A stretch of DNA of 64,000 nt, from positions 983,601 through 1,047,600 of the forward strand of contig NW_017803379.1 in assembly GCF_001625305.1 (NCBI RefSeq), written 5' to 3'. Below the pieces are notes generated by a model. The model saw only the letters and a program-made list of their open reading frames with translations. It searched no databases and had not been told where the DNA came from. The position numbers and the translations under genes are program-made. Shown here one piece after another: positions 50,123 to 61,970 of the stretch. The DNA comes from Branchiostoma belcheri. Taxonomy: Eukaryota > Chordata > Leptocardii > Amphioxiformes > Branchiostomatidae. Every line of letters starts with the position of its first letter. The first letter of the stretch is position 1.

Positions 50123-50429
50123 TTATACATACAAAGCGACATCCAAATGGCCCACCCACCAGTTTGGGACGGTGAGTGGCACACAGTCTGTACAACCTGG
50201 CGCAGCAGTGATGGAGCCTGGCAGCTCTACGCTGACGGCGTGCTGACGGATTCGGGTTCCGGGTTTAACGTGGGAGGAAGAGTGCGCACAGGCGGCACAT
50301 GGATCCTCGGTCAGGATCAAGACGTAGTTGGGGGCCGATTCGAAGCACACCAGTCATTCATTGGAGAGCTGTCGGAAGTGAACCTCTGGGACCGAGTGCT
50401 GTCTCCTGCCGAAATAGCAGCGGACTGTA
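50123..50429 (+). CDS. Pentraxin/LamG-domain exon, truncated by gap
   Basis: After an acceptor (AAAAATCAG) the frame is open to the gap. It reads WDGEWHTVCTTWRSSDGAWQ, LYADGV, ILGQDQDVVGGRFEAHQSF, GELSEVNLWDRVLSPAEI and a final cysteine. This is the core of the pentraxin domain: the first disulfide cysteine, the GQDQD calcium-site region and the conserved NLWDRVLSP. Such domains occur in secreted pentraxins and as modules in larger extracellular proteins, including some adhesion GPCRs; the single exon cannot tell which. The donor and any further exons would lie in the N run. No neighbouring exon of the same gene could be shown. Confidence 0.8.
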
Positions 50430-51237
50430 NNNNNNNNNNNNNNNNNNNNNNNNNNNNNNNNNNNNNNNNNNNNNNNNNNNNNNNNNNNNNNNNNNNNNNN
50501 NNNNNNNNNNNNNNNNNNNNNNNNNNNNNNNNNNNNNNNNNNNNNNNNNNNNNNNNNNNNNNNNNNNNNNNNNNNNNNNNNNNNNNNNNNNNNNNNNNNN
50601 NNNNNNNNNNNNNNNNNNNNNNNNNNNNNNNNNNNNNNNNNNNNNNNNNNNNNNNNNNNNNNNNNNNNNNNNNNNNNNNNNNNNNNNNNNNNNNNNNNNN
50701 NNNNNNNNNNNNNNNNNNNNNNNNNNNNNNNNNNNNNNNNNNNNNNNNNNNNNNNNNNNNNNNNNNNNNNNNNNNNNNNNNNNNNNNNNNNNNNNNNNNN
50801 NNNNNNNNNNNNNNNNNNNNNNNNNNNNNNNNNNNNNNNNNNNNNNNNNNNNNNNNNNNNNNNNNNNNNNNNNNNNNNNNNNNNNNNNNNNNNNNNNNNN
50901 NNNNNNNNNNNNNNNNNNNNNNNNNNNNNNNNNNNNNNNNNNNNNNNNNNNNNNNNNNNNNNNNNNNNNNNNNNNNNNNNNNNNNNNNNNNNNNNNNNNN
51001 NNNNNNNNNNNNNNNNNNNNNNNNNNNNNNNNNNNNNNNNNNNNNNNNNNNNNNNNNNNNNNNNNNNNNNNNNNNNNNNNNNNNNNNNNNNNNNNNNNNN
51101 NNNNNNNNNNNNNNNNNNNNNNNNNNNNNNNNNNNNNNNNNNNNNNNNNNNNNNNNNNNNNNNNNNNNNNNNNNNNNNNNNNNNNNNNNNNNNNNNNNNN
51201 NNNNNNNNNNNNNNNNNNNNNNNNNNNNNNNNNNNNN
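50430..51237. other. Assembly gap of 808 N
   Basis: Unsequenced run that removes the end of the pentraxin exon and probably following exons. Confidence 0.98.
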
Positions 51238-54200
51238 GTTGCCTTTTATATGATCATACTTTTTATTCCATAAGACTTCCTGGCCGGGACCCGGTTATGA
51301 CATCAGCATAAGTTTACAAACTACCATCACAGTTAGCCATGATACAGTAGTACAAAAATCCTGAGGGTTATATGGGTTGTTGTTTTTCTATGGAGAAAAA
51401 AACCTATGGACACTTTTGCTGTCAGAAGTTATCAAATCAAATGCTGGTGCAAGGTTGGTGCAAAACAGTAGTATTAACTGCATTTTAGCAAACCAACTAA
51501 AGGTACTTGCAGGGTGAAGCAGTGCCAAGGGTTTTGTAGGTCCTGACAACACGGCTCGAAAGTTATAAGTACATGTACTGTGTGCATTCGGGGGGATACC
51601 TCTGTCTCCAAAAACAAAGTCAAACCTGATAGGTTATTGTCATAATGTAGATTAGTCTAATCAAGGTCCTTGGTCTAATCATTCAATATGCTATTTTATT
51701 ACTGATTGTACCCTCTTTTATTTTATCAGTTTGTTTTTTTAGCAAGGAGGTATCATTTTGTTTTGAACACGGAGATTACATTATATCTTCACTTGTTTCG
51801 AACACCATACATCTGATGAGACCTCATGAAAGCCCCTAGCAGGCTGAGGGCAGCTGCAGCTAGCTCCTAAAATATTGGCCACATTCTGGTGTATACGACA
51901 CCATCTCACACTCACTCTAGATATTAAATAGTAAGAAAAGGTTAGATCATATAGATAGAAAAAGACTTTTTTCTACCTCCATGATTAGATCATTGAATCA
52001 TTTTAGAATTTTTCTAACCCCTTCAACAAAAATAGGTCACATGCTCTTCATCAACAGTGCTAACAACAATCACGCTGACTGGTCCTGGACCTTTTGGTGC
52101 AATCAGTTCGTAAGATGGAGCCTCAGTATTAGTGTTGTGGCCAACTTGTGGGTCTTTCTGCTTGCCCTTTGTGTTTCAAATACTATTCACCTATGCGCTA
52201 ATAAAGGAGGTTTACTTGAATGTGATTACCAGCAAGCAACAACAGGGAAACAAATTATGGGCCATTGTTATTCAAGGTTTGTTTTAACAATGTCAAATTG
52301 TACAGCTCCTCTTCAGCTCTTTTTGTATGGTTTAATGCAAATGTGCCTGTTACATTGTTTTTATCAAATTGAATGAACCATGGACGTTCCACAAGAATGT
52401 CCTTGAATGAACAAAGTTTCATTTTTTTCTACGCAATGCATAATTTTTTTTTAATACTATATATACATGTAGGTAAAACAAAATGTTCAAGATTCATGGG
52501 TCCAGTATAGCCTTCGTAGCAGGCTAATAGAACTGGGGGTTTGGTGGTCTTCAGCTGTTTTCTGATTAGCCCAGTTAAACCAGGCCGACTGTATGTTGTC
52601 TATTTGCAAGGACATTATACATGTGTATAATGTCCTTGCTATATGCAATCAGAAAATAGCACATGAAAGCTCCCAAAGACCCTGAAGACCCCCCAAACCC
52701 ACAGTTTTTGGCATGCTACATATCCGGAGGCTAGGTCCAACAAGGGAGGAGACTTTCGATCAATGAGAGTGTCAGAGTATTGATAAGTTAGCCACTGTGA
52801 ATGCTAACAGTTGACATAAGTCATTGTAGTACAAAAGCAACTCAGCCAAGTTACTATGAAGGAGGTTACACTGTTCTATACCGGGGGTAATGGCCAAATT
52901 AGCCTCAAAACCACAAACAAATCCACAACTTAGGACTTAAAGCGTTAGCTAACATCAAAGCATTTTTCTGAAAACTCCCAATTCAAAGATACATTAAATT
53001 CTAAAAATTCCCAAAGACTACCAATGGTCTTTATTAAGTATGACACCATGGAGTTAGGACTAGATCAGGGAATGGAACAAACTTGAGCCCAGTGCAGCGG
53101 AGGCGGGGTCTCTCGCCCAGTTCAAATCTTAACTGGCGAAGACCTTGCTGCATTGAGCCACCCCATCATGTCTTGTATTATGTAAATATTTCTAACACAC
53201 TAATGCATCTTTAGCACACATAAAATCAGTTGTTCATGTTCACTTCTTGATTATCCTTTTTTCCCCCTTCGTTTATATGTTATTATGTACCAGGTCACAA
53301 TTGTTACTAACAATGTGCAACCTGCCAACAAGGAGGTTTAAAAGAAACCTCCTTGCTGCCAATAATTTAGTTACCTACATTGTAGGGCTAAGGCAGACAT
53401 GAAGATGACTTCTAAAGAAGGTCAATTAATTTTTATACTTTTTCTATCTTAGTTGGCAGATGTTCTAAAGTCAAGCTTACAAACTAAAAAATAGTTAAAC
53501 TGTGACCTGATAAAGTGAAATCGAATACTTCTCTCATTCCCTTTACTTCCACTTAATATAATATATACCTATTGTATATAATTTGTAAAGTGGATTTAGC
53601 AATCATTGTTTGGACCTGGTGAACTAGACTGGGCCTTACTTAGCCCAGTGGCCTCAGTGAAGGCCCATGGGCCATGCAAATGAGTCATTCTACTGGTAAA
53701 ACTGTCAGACATGTGCTAATTACACTGACAAGCAAGGTGTGATAACTCATTATGCGAGTGTATTTTACAGTGTGGAATGGCCAATTATAACTCATTTGCA
53801 CTGGGCTGGACCTTTGCTAGGCCACGTGGTCTACGAAGGGGCCAGTATTGGCTGTTACTTGTTCATGTGGTCCAACCAATAGACCACTGAGTTGGGCAAC
53901 TTTCAAAATGGAATATTTCCGTAACGTTACATGTTATGACCAAATTAAAGACATCATGATGCAAGGGAAATCATGCTCTTTCAAATGACATGTAAAAGTT
54001 AACTGTATCTTCAGTAGAAAAAAAGTTAGAAAATTGGATCACCAAGATGGCCGCCTTGAAATCGGGAAACTGAACTTCCCAATTTAAACTGACCAGTGTT
54101 AGTAGCTTTTTGGACGAAAACAAGGATACCGGGCATACAAACTATGAATATTACTAACCAGTAACGGTAACTTTACCCCAGTAACCAGTATTTCAATCTC

Positions 54201-57200
54201 CCAAAGCTCCTTTCCACTTGAGAACGAACACATGTCTAGTTGCTGTTTGTGGAGTTGCTCCTTAAAGTGTCACAGCTGATCATAGGTCCATAACTACTGA
54301 TGACCTTTGAACCTGCATCAGAGGGACTGTTTGCCTACTTTAGTAGCAGTAGCTGTGCTATGGGCCATCCTTGAAGATGTAATATTACACCACACAACAC
54401 TCGTGAAAGATTTCTGTCTAGAGTTGAAAAGTCAACAACCCTCTTGTCTCCATGGCATAAAACTGGCCTGATCTGACCAGAATTGGCTCCAGGAAAAAAA
54501 AACTGTCAAAAATGATAAGAGCAAAGTGGGCCTTTTTCAAAATTCATTTCCTGGTCCCAGGTATTCAAGTCCTGGGAACTGTGCAGGGTTGAATGGCAGC
54601 CCATGGAATGTTTTTAACCTGCAACCACAGTTGGAATCTCTCCAAGAACAACTTGGAAAGTGTTCAGCTCTCTTACAGAACTGTCTCCTAGGGCCTCAAG
54701 GGTTCTCAAGGTGACAGTCACTTCTTAAAGAAGCTGATGGGTCTCATACATGTACTGTTGTACTCAAGGACACAGACCTAGAAAATAAATGATTTTGCAA
54801 CTTTCATCATCCTGGGGCATTATATCTGCGAGTCTGTCACTGTTCAAAATCTAGTATATGACATACAGGCTCAATTCCAAATATCAACCATACTCAAGAT
54901 TCCTGAATATTCCAAAGGCTCTGAAATATTATTAGTTCATGAATTAGAACAAAGCCTCAAACAAACAAATGTACAAGAATATACATTTGACCTTGAACAT
55001 TTACCAACCCCTCTCTCAGGCTGGTTTAACTTTTTACTTGCTACTCTGTACCTACAAATGTAACTCAAAAATCAATACAACTGATACCAAAGAGCTACAA
55101 TGTACCTCAGCTAGGAGGTTACATATACTAGTATGTGAACTGAACATTGACACTACGTGACCAGGATATATCTCCCAAACAGTGTGAATCAATATAAATG
55201 AAACATTCCTCCTGGTGGATAAAGTGATCATTGTGATAAATTATGGGGTCAGGTTTCAATCTACATAAAGGGGGCCTTTGCAAGTAGTTATCCAATGTAC
55301 TAAATCCATAATTGTAAACTTTGTTTAAGTCAGTCTAAGACCCTTAAAAATCGTATCAAAAGAGTTCTACTTTTTCAGGGTCAATACCTTAATTAAGCAC
55401 CTCCATTGCCGAAACATATATTATACCTGTCAACAAACCTACAATTACTTAAGTACACAATTCTGTAAACCAGGTTTTACAAAGAAGATACATGGTATAG
55501 CTTTTGGAGTCACTGAAAATACAACAAAAGATACAATCTGTGTGACTGACAATGTTTGATTTCAGGGGGCTGTACAATGTATTAGTTGACTGAATATATA
55601 ATCTACCTGACCTTTGGTCTCTTGCTGACTTTGCTGTATTTACAAAACTAGTGTTCACCTGGTTTCATACTTAAACATGTAACGTTACATGTACATACGT
55701 GGTCAATCAACTGCAAAAGCCTGTATATATCAGGGTAACTAAATAAAAACTAATAAAAGTTTAAATTTTTCTCCTGAAATTTGCATACACTCAACAGTAC
55801 CATATGCATGTTATCTGCCTCGTATATGTTGAAAACAATTTGTGGCATGACTCTCCAATAATAATACAGCTAACCCTTAAACAAACAAGAACATTGAGGT
55901 AAATATTACTTCCTGTTGGGCCTTTGCTCTGTACAGGTGTCGTTTCAAAGGTAAAGTTCCCTAATAGATAGTAATAAGGGTAGCTCAGCCCTGGGCAAAC
56001 AGGAAGCTCTGAAACTAAAGTAACGGTTCTGACCTGACCAGACTAGACAGAGTTTCCCCCTGGTATGGCAACTTGTTTCAACTTTACTCATAATAATCTG
56101 GTTTAGCTATTGGAATGAAACATTTCACAATTAAGCTCTACTAATTCTACATAAATCATATGCGTTCATTCCTTGATCAAACCAGTTCAGATTTTCCAAG
56201 AAAAATCCAAAATATCATTTACCGGTAAAGATACACACCTGAAAATGAAACACATTATTTCTGAAGAGAGGTACTTGTGCATGCGTCGCAACTATTGGTT
56301 ATAAAAGTTTGGGAAGATTAGAGACCTGTCACACTTGTTAATTGGATACTGGTGATCCTGTAAATGTCATGACTAATTAAGAGTTTTCACTGCTGTAATG
56401 AAATACATGAGGGAACATCAACCCTCGGCCCACATGACAATATTTGAATTCGGACACAAGATGTTACCTTATTATATTATCTTTCACAATTTCCTGTAAA
56501 TTCATATTTATAGAACCTTTGAAGATATTCATACTATTGGAAATATGACAATGGGATGAATGGGACTATGGTTCAAGTTTAACATGTTTCCAAAAATGCA
56601 TATGTGAAAATCAATCTGATGGTACTCAAATTTGGTAAATGTAAAAATGAAAGCAGCTACTGCTGCCCTAACCTAACCTTATCAAGGTATGAATAGCAAA
56701 GATTAAATGCTTCTGTGTATATATAACTGTCATTCTGTATACAGTATATGATTTTGGGTGCACTGTTTACAGTTTCAGACCTAACTCTATTGATTTTAGT
56801 TGGCAGAACGAAGGTCTACTCCCCTCCCTGTTTAAACAAAACAAAACAAGGTGTAACATGAGCCAAGTTACCCCCACAAAGGTCACATTTCCTGTTCTTC
56901 AAGTACAAGTATGTTATATTGTTTTTCCATTGAAAGTGACAAATGTTGATCATGGAAATGCAGACTAGAAAGCAACTTACATGCTCACGTCTTTCATTTG
57001 TCTTTTCTTTCCAATGTACACTTGCAGAGTACACAATGTATTCTTGAAAGGCATTTATTCAACTACATGTACATATATCTTTGAAAGGATAACAGTGTCG
57101 AATTTGTGCATGCATTCATTTGCAATACCATATTTGGGGCTTATAATCCTAATAATACAATTCTTGCGGTCGCATAGCACAATATTTTTGAGTGAACCCC

Positions 57201-58262
57201 ATAGTCAGTACAGGGACAAAGCTCAGGCACAAAGTATTGCAGCATACTTAGTAGTAATACTCCAGAAAGCAGCTGAGATCCTTCTGTGAATGACAGTGAA
57301 GTGAAAACTATGCAGACTGGTAGCAGAACGTGTCAGGATTGAGACCGCAGAAGTTGAATTATGTTTGTTCGGTCAGCATAGATTGGCACCCTGATACTGA
57401 CTGTTACAGCCTTGTACTACACATTGGCTACAGTTCACATGACCCGCACATAGCACCATATACAACAGGTATTCAAAATTGTTCGGTAAATTCTTCTGTA
57501 CAGTGTTGCCATAAGGAGGGAAGACCATCCTTCCTGATTGCTACCTTCCCTAATTACCAAAACCACCTGATAATTATTTTCACGTGGAAACCACAGCAGG
57601 GTGCACAAAGACCTCCTATTAGAAAACGGTGGCTATAGGAATAAAAAAAGGAAAGCAAAAAGAAAAAGCACTATCAAAACATTATTGACCAGCAACTAAT
57701 ATAACTTAATTGTATGTTTTGTCAACTTGGAGGTGCTCATACATTCAACAAGTTTAAAATTCCGCAACGAAACCTGTTGACAAGAAAACAACAAACTATC
57801 ATTGTTTTTGTTTACGAAAAGAAATTACACTATGCAAAACTGCGAGGAAAAATCAGACGTGTCTCAGGAAACGTTTGTGTTGTTAAAATCAGACAGGCGC
57901 CCCAAAACAGGAAGTTAAATAACCCTCCCACCCTGAAAGGCTCTAAGGGTTATTGCAAGATTCTGCATTACGTTACCTAAAGACAAATGTAGGACGGCAC
58001 ACTTCAAACACTTTTGAAACATCCACTTTACGATAGTGCACTAGATCATTCCAGAATGTTATAAGTAAGATTTCTGAGAATAAGCTGAACGCGTCATGCC
58101 GATCCCCCCTTTGTGGACCCTAGAAGGCCAAAATGCGACCTGTGCCCAAAATTTTCATTGATTCCCACACAACACACAACCTTCACCAACCCGTTTCTGC
58201 AAATTCTACAACAGACACGGCCCGAAACGACACGTTTTACATATAAACATGGCCTCTCTTAC
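51238..58262. other. Noncoding region right of the gap
   Basis: No supported exon in 7 kb. It contains the fold-back at 52514-52721. A family of short AGGCCACTGGGCT/AGCCCAGTGGCCT words appears in both orientations at about 53630-53900 and again at 47850-48110, probably pieces of one small inverted-repeat element. Open frames such as 51981-52376 show no recognisable protein. Confidence 0.5.
52514..52721. mobile_element. Fold-back MITE with perfect hairpin core
   Basis: Outer arms GTAGCAGGCTAATAGAACTG and, inverted, GTAGCATGCC...ACTG pair imperfectly. Further in, TTTTCTGATTA pairs with AATCAGAAAA. The centre (52606-52639) is a perfect 15-bp stem, GCAAGGACATTATAC with its complement, around a 4-base loop. 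There is no coding capacity. Confidence 0.6.
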
Positions 58263-58440
58263 CTTCTGTGAAAGTTGGCGTGTCAGTAACTGTGGAGATC
58301 TCCCACGGTGGAGCTGGAATTTCGCGGAAATCGTGAGTTTTTCGCCCACACGAACGAAGGAGGGAGGTGCTCTTACCTTATGCTGATCAACTTCCTGGTC
58401 GGATTGCGCATGTCAGGTCAGCTGACAGCGGGGGTCCCAG
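58263..58440 (-). promoter_or_regulatory. Putative 5' noncoding exon and promoter, minus strand
   Basis: Two strong minus-strand donors occur 114 bases apart: GTAAGAGC after 58377 and GTAAGAGA after 58263. They lie in a GC- and CpG-richer patch. The next minus-strand exon downstream with an acceptor is the ARAP leader at 34580, so this could be the ARAP first exon(s) with a 24-kb intron. No coding frame is implied. The link to ARAP is inference. Confidence 0.35.
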
Positions 58441-59128
58441 GGCGCTCTGATGCAGGCCTCATCTAAATCGCAAGAGGACGCTGTTGACTGTATCAAATGA
58501 TAAATTGCTTTAATACGAGAATTCCTCACCGTGAAAATTTTAAGCATGCGGTTTTATCTGTGTTACCAAGCGGTACTAAAGTAACTTTAACTTGTTAGGT
58601 CACTTGGATTTTAAAATATGGAAGAAGCAACATTTTTTCTTTGAATATCATAGACCTTGAGAAACATTAACATCTAAACATACTCTTTGCACCATGCGAC
58701 CCACAGAAATGTTTTACCAGATACATGTATATGGTATATCTACCCCACATGTATAAAATAACTTACAAACAAAAACACACAATCAGTAAAATACCAACTC
58801 AAATAACTTCCAAGCAACCAAAAACACACAAGCAAACAGTTAAATACCAACTCAAACAAATGTGCAAACTATTGATGATAACTTGATATCAGTAAATCAG
58901 TTCTCAGTTACCTTAATACTGCTAGCGCTGATCAGCTCCCCTCATTGCGGTTCCGGATATCGGTCCTTTTCACTCCGATTCAGACATCTCCACTGCGGAT
59001 CTTCTATACGCTTGGGACTCAGTCGATCAGCACTTCTCAATCCGGATGAGGCTCTTCACTTCAGCCCGCACAGCTCCGGATCCCCACCCCGGAGCTGCTC
59101 CCGGCCCCCGTCCCGGCCCGGAACCTCA

Positions 59129-60852
59129 TCAGCGGTACCCGGGCAGTCGGATGCCGTCGTAATGCTCACCCCCCGGGGTGTCCAGGTAAGCCATGATTAG
59201 AGCGGAGCCTGACAGTTCGCATTCAGGCGTCACCACGAGGACGCCCCGGGAGGTGATCAGGTGAACTTCCCGGGAGAAAAACTCCGCCAAGGCGACCGGC
59301 ACGGTGTCTGCCAGGTCCATGCTCCAGTGGCCTGGCCGGGACAGATCATCCAGCTGGCGGTGGAACTCCGAGAGCCCGCCCGGCACGGCGACGGAGTACC
59401 TGGCTGCGTGGTGGCGGATGTAGCGTACAAGGAAGTGCCGGAGTTGTTGGGCTGTGGTGGCGATACTTGGCTCTGCCCTACCGAGCTGTCTGGCCGACGC
59501 CTCAAAGAGGCAGTTGCCATCACGGGGCACTGGGTCTCTCACGTATCCCATCTCGGTGATGTTTTTGTCAAGCAGCTCCTCTCTCGTTTTCTGTGAGTGC
59601 TGGGCGAATATGTCGAGTGTCGTCTGTTCTTCGCGCGATAGTTGTTGAGGCGGCAGCACGGCGACATCCACGTTTGCAGGCTGGTTTGGTGTAGCTGGGG
59701 TGGATGGGGGCGCAGGACTAACCTTGTTGCTCTTAGAGAGCTTTGCGGGCTGGGTTGGTGCGACTGCTGCTTTTCTCTCACCGTCAACTGGGATCTCAGC
59801 AATCTGGTCTGGTTGTGTATCCTCGGGCTCGACGGGAACCAGATTCAAGAATCGCTCCGCCACGTCGGACTTGGACTCGGGGGGCGAAGGACCAACCTTG
59901 TTGCTCTTAGATAGCTTCGGCAGACACTGATGGAGTGTCTGCTTTATCTTCGTGGTCAGATTAACTTTGTCCGACCTGCATTCACAGGAAATATCCCTTA
60001 CCTTGTGTGTCTATTTATGTGCGTAGGTTTAGCATTAATTATATATAAAACACGGTGATTGTGATCTTGTGGATGAAGGACGCAGAAGAAGAAAATTAAC
60101 AGAAACGCTGAAATGTGAACCTTGCAATAGTACCGTACACGTGTGTGAGAGACGAAACTGTCCAATTACGAGTTAGGCATCACAAAACAAGGCATCTATA
60201 GCAATACTTCAGTATAAAGACGGAAACCAACAACGTATAATTATATCAAAGGACAACCCTATAATGCATTATCATAACCAACGAAACTCGCCAAGCATCT
60301 AATCAGGCAATAAGTGTAACAAAACAGAACGTCGAACAACAAAGACGCATAAAATGTAAACAGTCCCATATCTCAGAAGCAGTAAAAGTCCCACATAGTT
60401 TGTGTACAGAACGGAGGAAGCTTTCTGGTGCCTTCCTCTTAGCTACAATCACTTGAGCTGCTTTACGCCGACGCTACAGCGCTCATGGCGACAAAAGATT
60501 CACCGAGATGTTGGCAGGTAATTTTTATCCGGCTATGTAAAGGAATTAGGAACTCCATGCAAATATCCCTGTGCCATATCACGAGTTTTACGTACGATAC
60601 ATGATTAACAGGCAGTGTCCTCTGTTTGTCTGAATGTCAGGATTTGTTAAGTTCAAAGTTATTGTGGCAACACAGAGGGAGTGTGTACTTAGCTCTGTGG
60701 AAAACTTCATAGTCATGTACATGATCAGCTAGTTTGACTTACCAGGCCGTCTTCGGCTTTCGTTTGGGCACGACTTTCGGGCGTAGGTCTACATCCGAAT
60801 CAACTGGATGAACACGGTTGTTCCCAATCTTTGAGAGATTAGTTCCACCCAT
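59129..60852 (-). CDS. OTU-domain cysteine protease (deubiquitinase-like)
   Basis: Two exons, 60852-60743 and 59975-59129, join in phase 2 (TG|G, Trp37) to give 318 residues. The start is the first ATG of the upstream exon (MGGTNLSKIGNN). The C-terminal half is an OTU domain: PRDGNCLFEASARQLG with Asp189 and Cys192, a middle LRHFLVRYIRHH, WSMDLADTVPVALAEFF, and GEHYDGIRL with catalytic His308. All three active-site positions are present, so it should cleave ubiquitin or ubiquitin-like chains. The N-terminal half is disordered, basic then Pro/Ala-rich, with an internal repeat KLSKSNKV at residues 57-64 and 115-122. It reads head to head with the kelch-like frame at 61067. Which OTU subfamily it belongs to is not resolved. 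Confidence 0.88.
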
Positions 60853-61066
60853 ATTTCGTGATTTACCACTTGGGATTTGTAATAAAAACTCAGCAAGATT
60901 CCGCTAACGCTTAAATGTACGTTGTGTACGAATGTACGTCGCGTTGAGTTCTGATGACGTCACAGGAAACGTTTGTCACAAACTTTGTGACGTTCGAGAA
61001 CAACTTTTTAAAGAGCGCGAGGTTCCCATGGTGCTTTGCGAACAAGATAGGCCATTCCCAAACTAA
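60853..61066. promoter_or_regulatory. Divergent promoter region with CRE
   Basis: About 0.2 kb separates the OTU start codon from the kelch-like frame. It contains the full palindromic CREB/ATF site TGACGTCA at 60955-60962, GTGACGTTC at about 60989, and several CpGs. No TATA box stands out. A shared bidirectional promoter is the simplest reading. Confidence 0.5.
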
Positions 61067-61513
61067 GAATTGAAAGTTTACTTGGCATTGCAAACTTTAG
61101 AAGGGGACAGGAAAGCCCTGTCAAACTATGGTCCTGAAGTGCAAGTTGACTTCGGTCCGGCAGTTGCCAGGGGAACAGAGATTTTCTGGATGGTACCTGG
61201 CATCGAAATGTTGGTGTACGATACAGAGGCAGACAACTGGTCTGAACATCCAGCCCCAGGGTTTGAGGACAATATTGAAGATGGGGATTTCTTTGTACTC
61301 CAAAACACGCTCCATGCATTGATCAACTATCCCCAACTTCAACAGGTTTTAATATATGACAGGCGTGAACGTATTTGGAGAAAGTCATCTGAGCTGCCTT
61401 TTGGGCCAATGGATATTTATGATCCTATGTACATTGTAGCTCGTATGTACCTACCATATCTGAACACCAGCCATGAAGACACACAGGATGCAGCAAATCC
61501 AGAGGGAGAATAG
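61067..61513 (+). CDS. Small kelch-like protein, start uncertain
   Basis: Open from just after a TAA (61064-61066) to a TAG at 61511. Two segments have the kelch-blade pattern of a YD followed by a tryptophan six residues on and a later proline: MLVYDTEADNWSEHPAPG and VLIYDRRERIWRKSSELPFG. The diglycine usually seen in kelch repeats is missing, so the fold is tentative. The first in-frame ATG inside the open frame is 61190 (MVPGIEM), but similarity to a kelch blade seems to begin earlier. An ATG at 61028 is in frame but cut off by the TAA. A splice acceptor after CTTTAG (61101) is also possible. The gene may be spliced from an unseen first exon, start at 61190, or be a broken fragment. Confidence 0.5.
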   Translation, partial: ELKVYLALQTLEGDRKALSNYGPEVQVDFGPAVARGTEIFWMVPGIEMLVYDTEADNWSEHPAPGFEDNIEDGDFFVLQNTLHALINYPQLQQVLIYDRRERIWRKSSELPFGPMDIYDPMYIVARMYLPYLNTSHEDTQDAANPEGE

Positions 61514-61964
61514 TTATGATATAGTGCGCAACCCCTCAGAGAATGTGAGAACATGCTAGAACGTAATTGATTAGATTAGGCAGACTTTGATGACTTGTCT
61601 GTCTGAGTTGGTTTTATAATTCATTTCCATGAATTAGACAATAGGCACTGTGTTCGGGAGGGAATTAGTACTTTGTAATTGTACACTGACCAACATCAAA
61701 TAGTACAAATCGTTGCCTTCAAATTAGCCTTACCATATACTGAGAAGTGTGTAATGTTGGAAAACACTTTTCGAAGATGGTAACTAAAACTAGTAAAAAC
61801 AACCACATTGGTTAAATCTGGTGTCTATTGAATAGTGTGTACAATGTACACATTTTAGCTACCTTGCTGAAATCTGCTGTTGAAGCTTGTAGGGACCAAG
61901 TAGTTTTGGTGTTTCATGTCAGAATTGCTTAAAATCTTGCCAGTGGACAGCTCTGCAGTAACTG

Positions 61965-61970
61965 AATAAA
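61965..61970 (+). terminator. Polyadenylation signal of the kelch-like gene
   Basis: AATAAA about 450 bases after the stop of the 61067-61513 frame, the first on this strand after it. Confidence 0.45.

Noticed and set aside
51981-52376. 131-codon open frame on the plus strand
   Set aside because: No recognisable motif beyond some hydrophobic stretches, and no upstream or downstream exon. Probably chance.
57330-57638. 102-codon open frame on the plus strand
   Set aside because: No family resemblance and no splice partners in a noncoding stretch.
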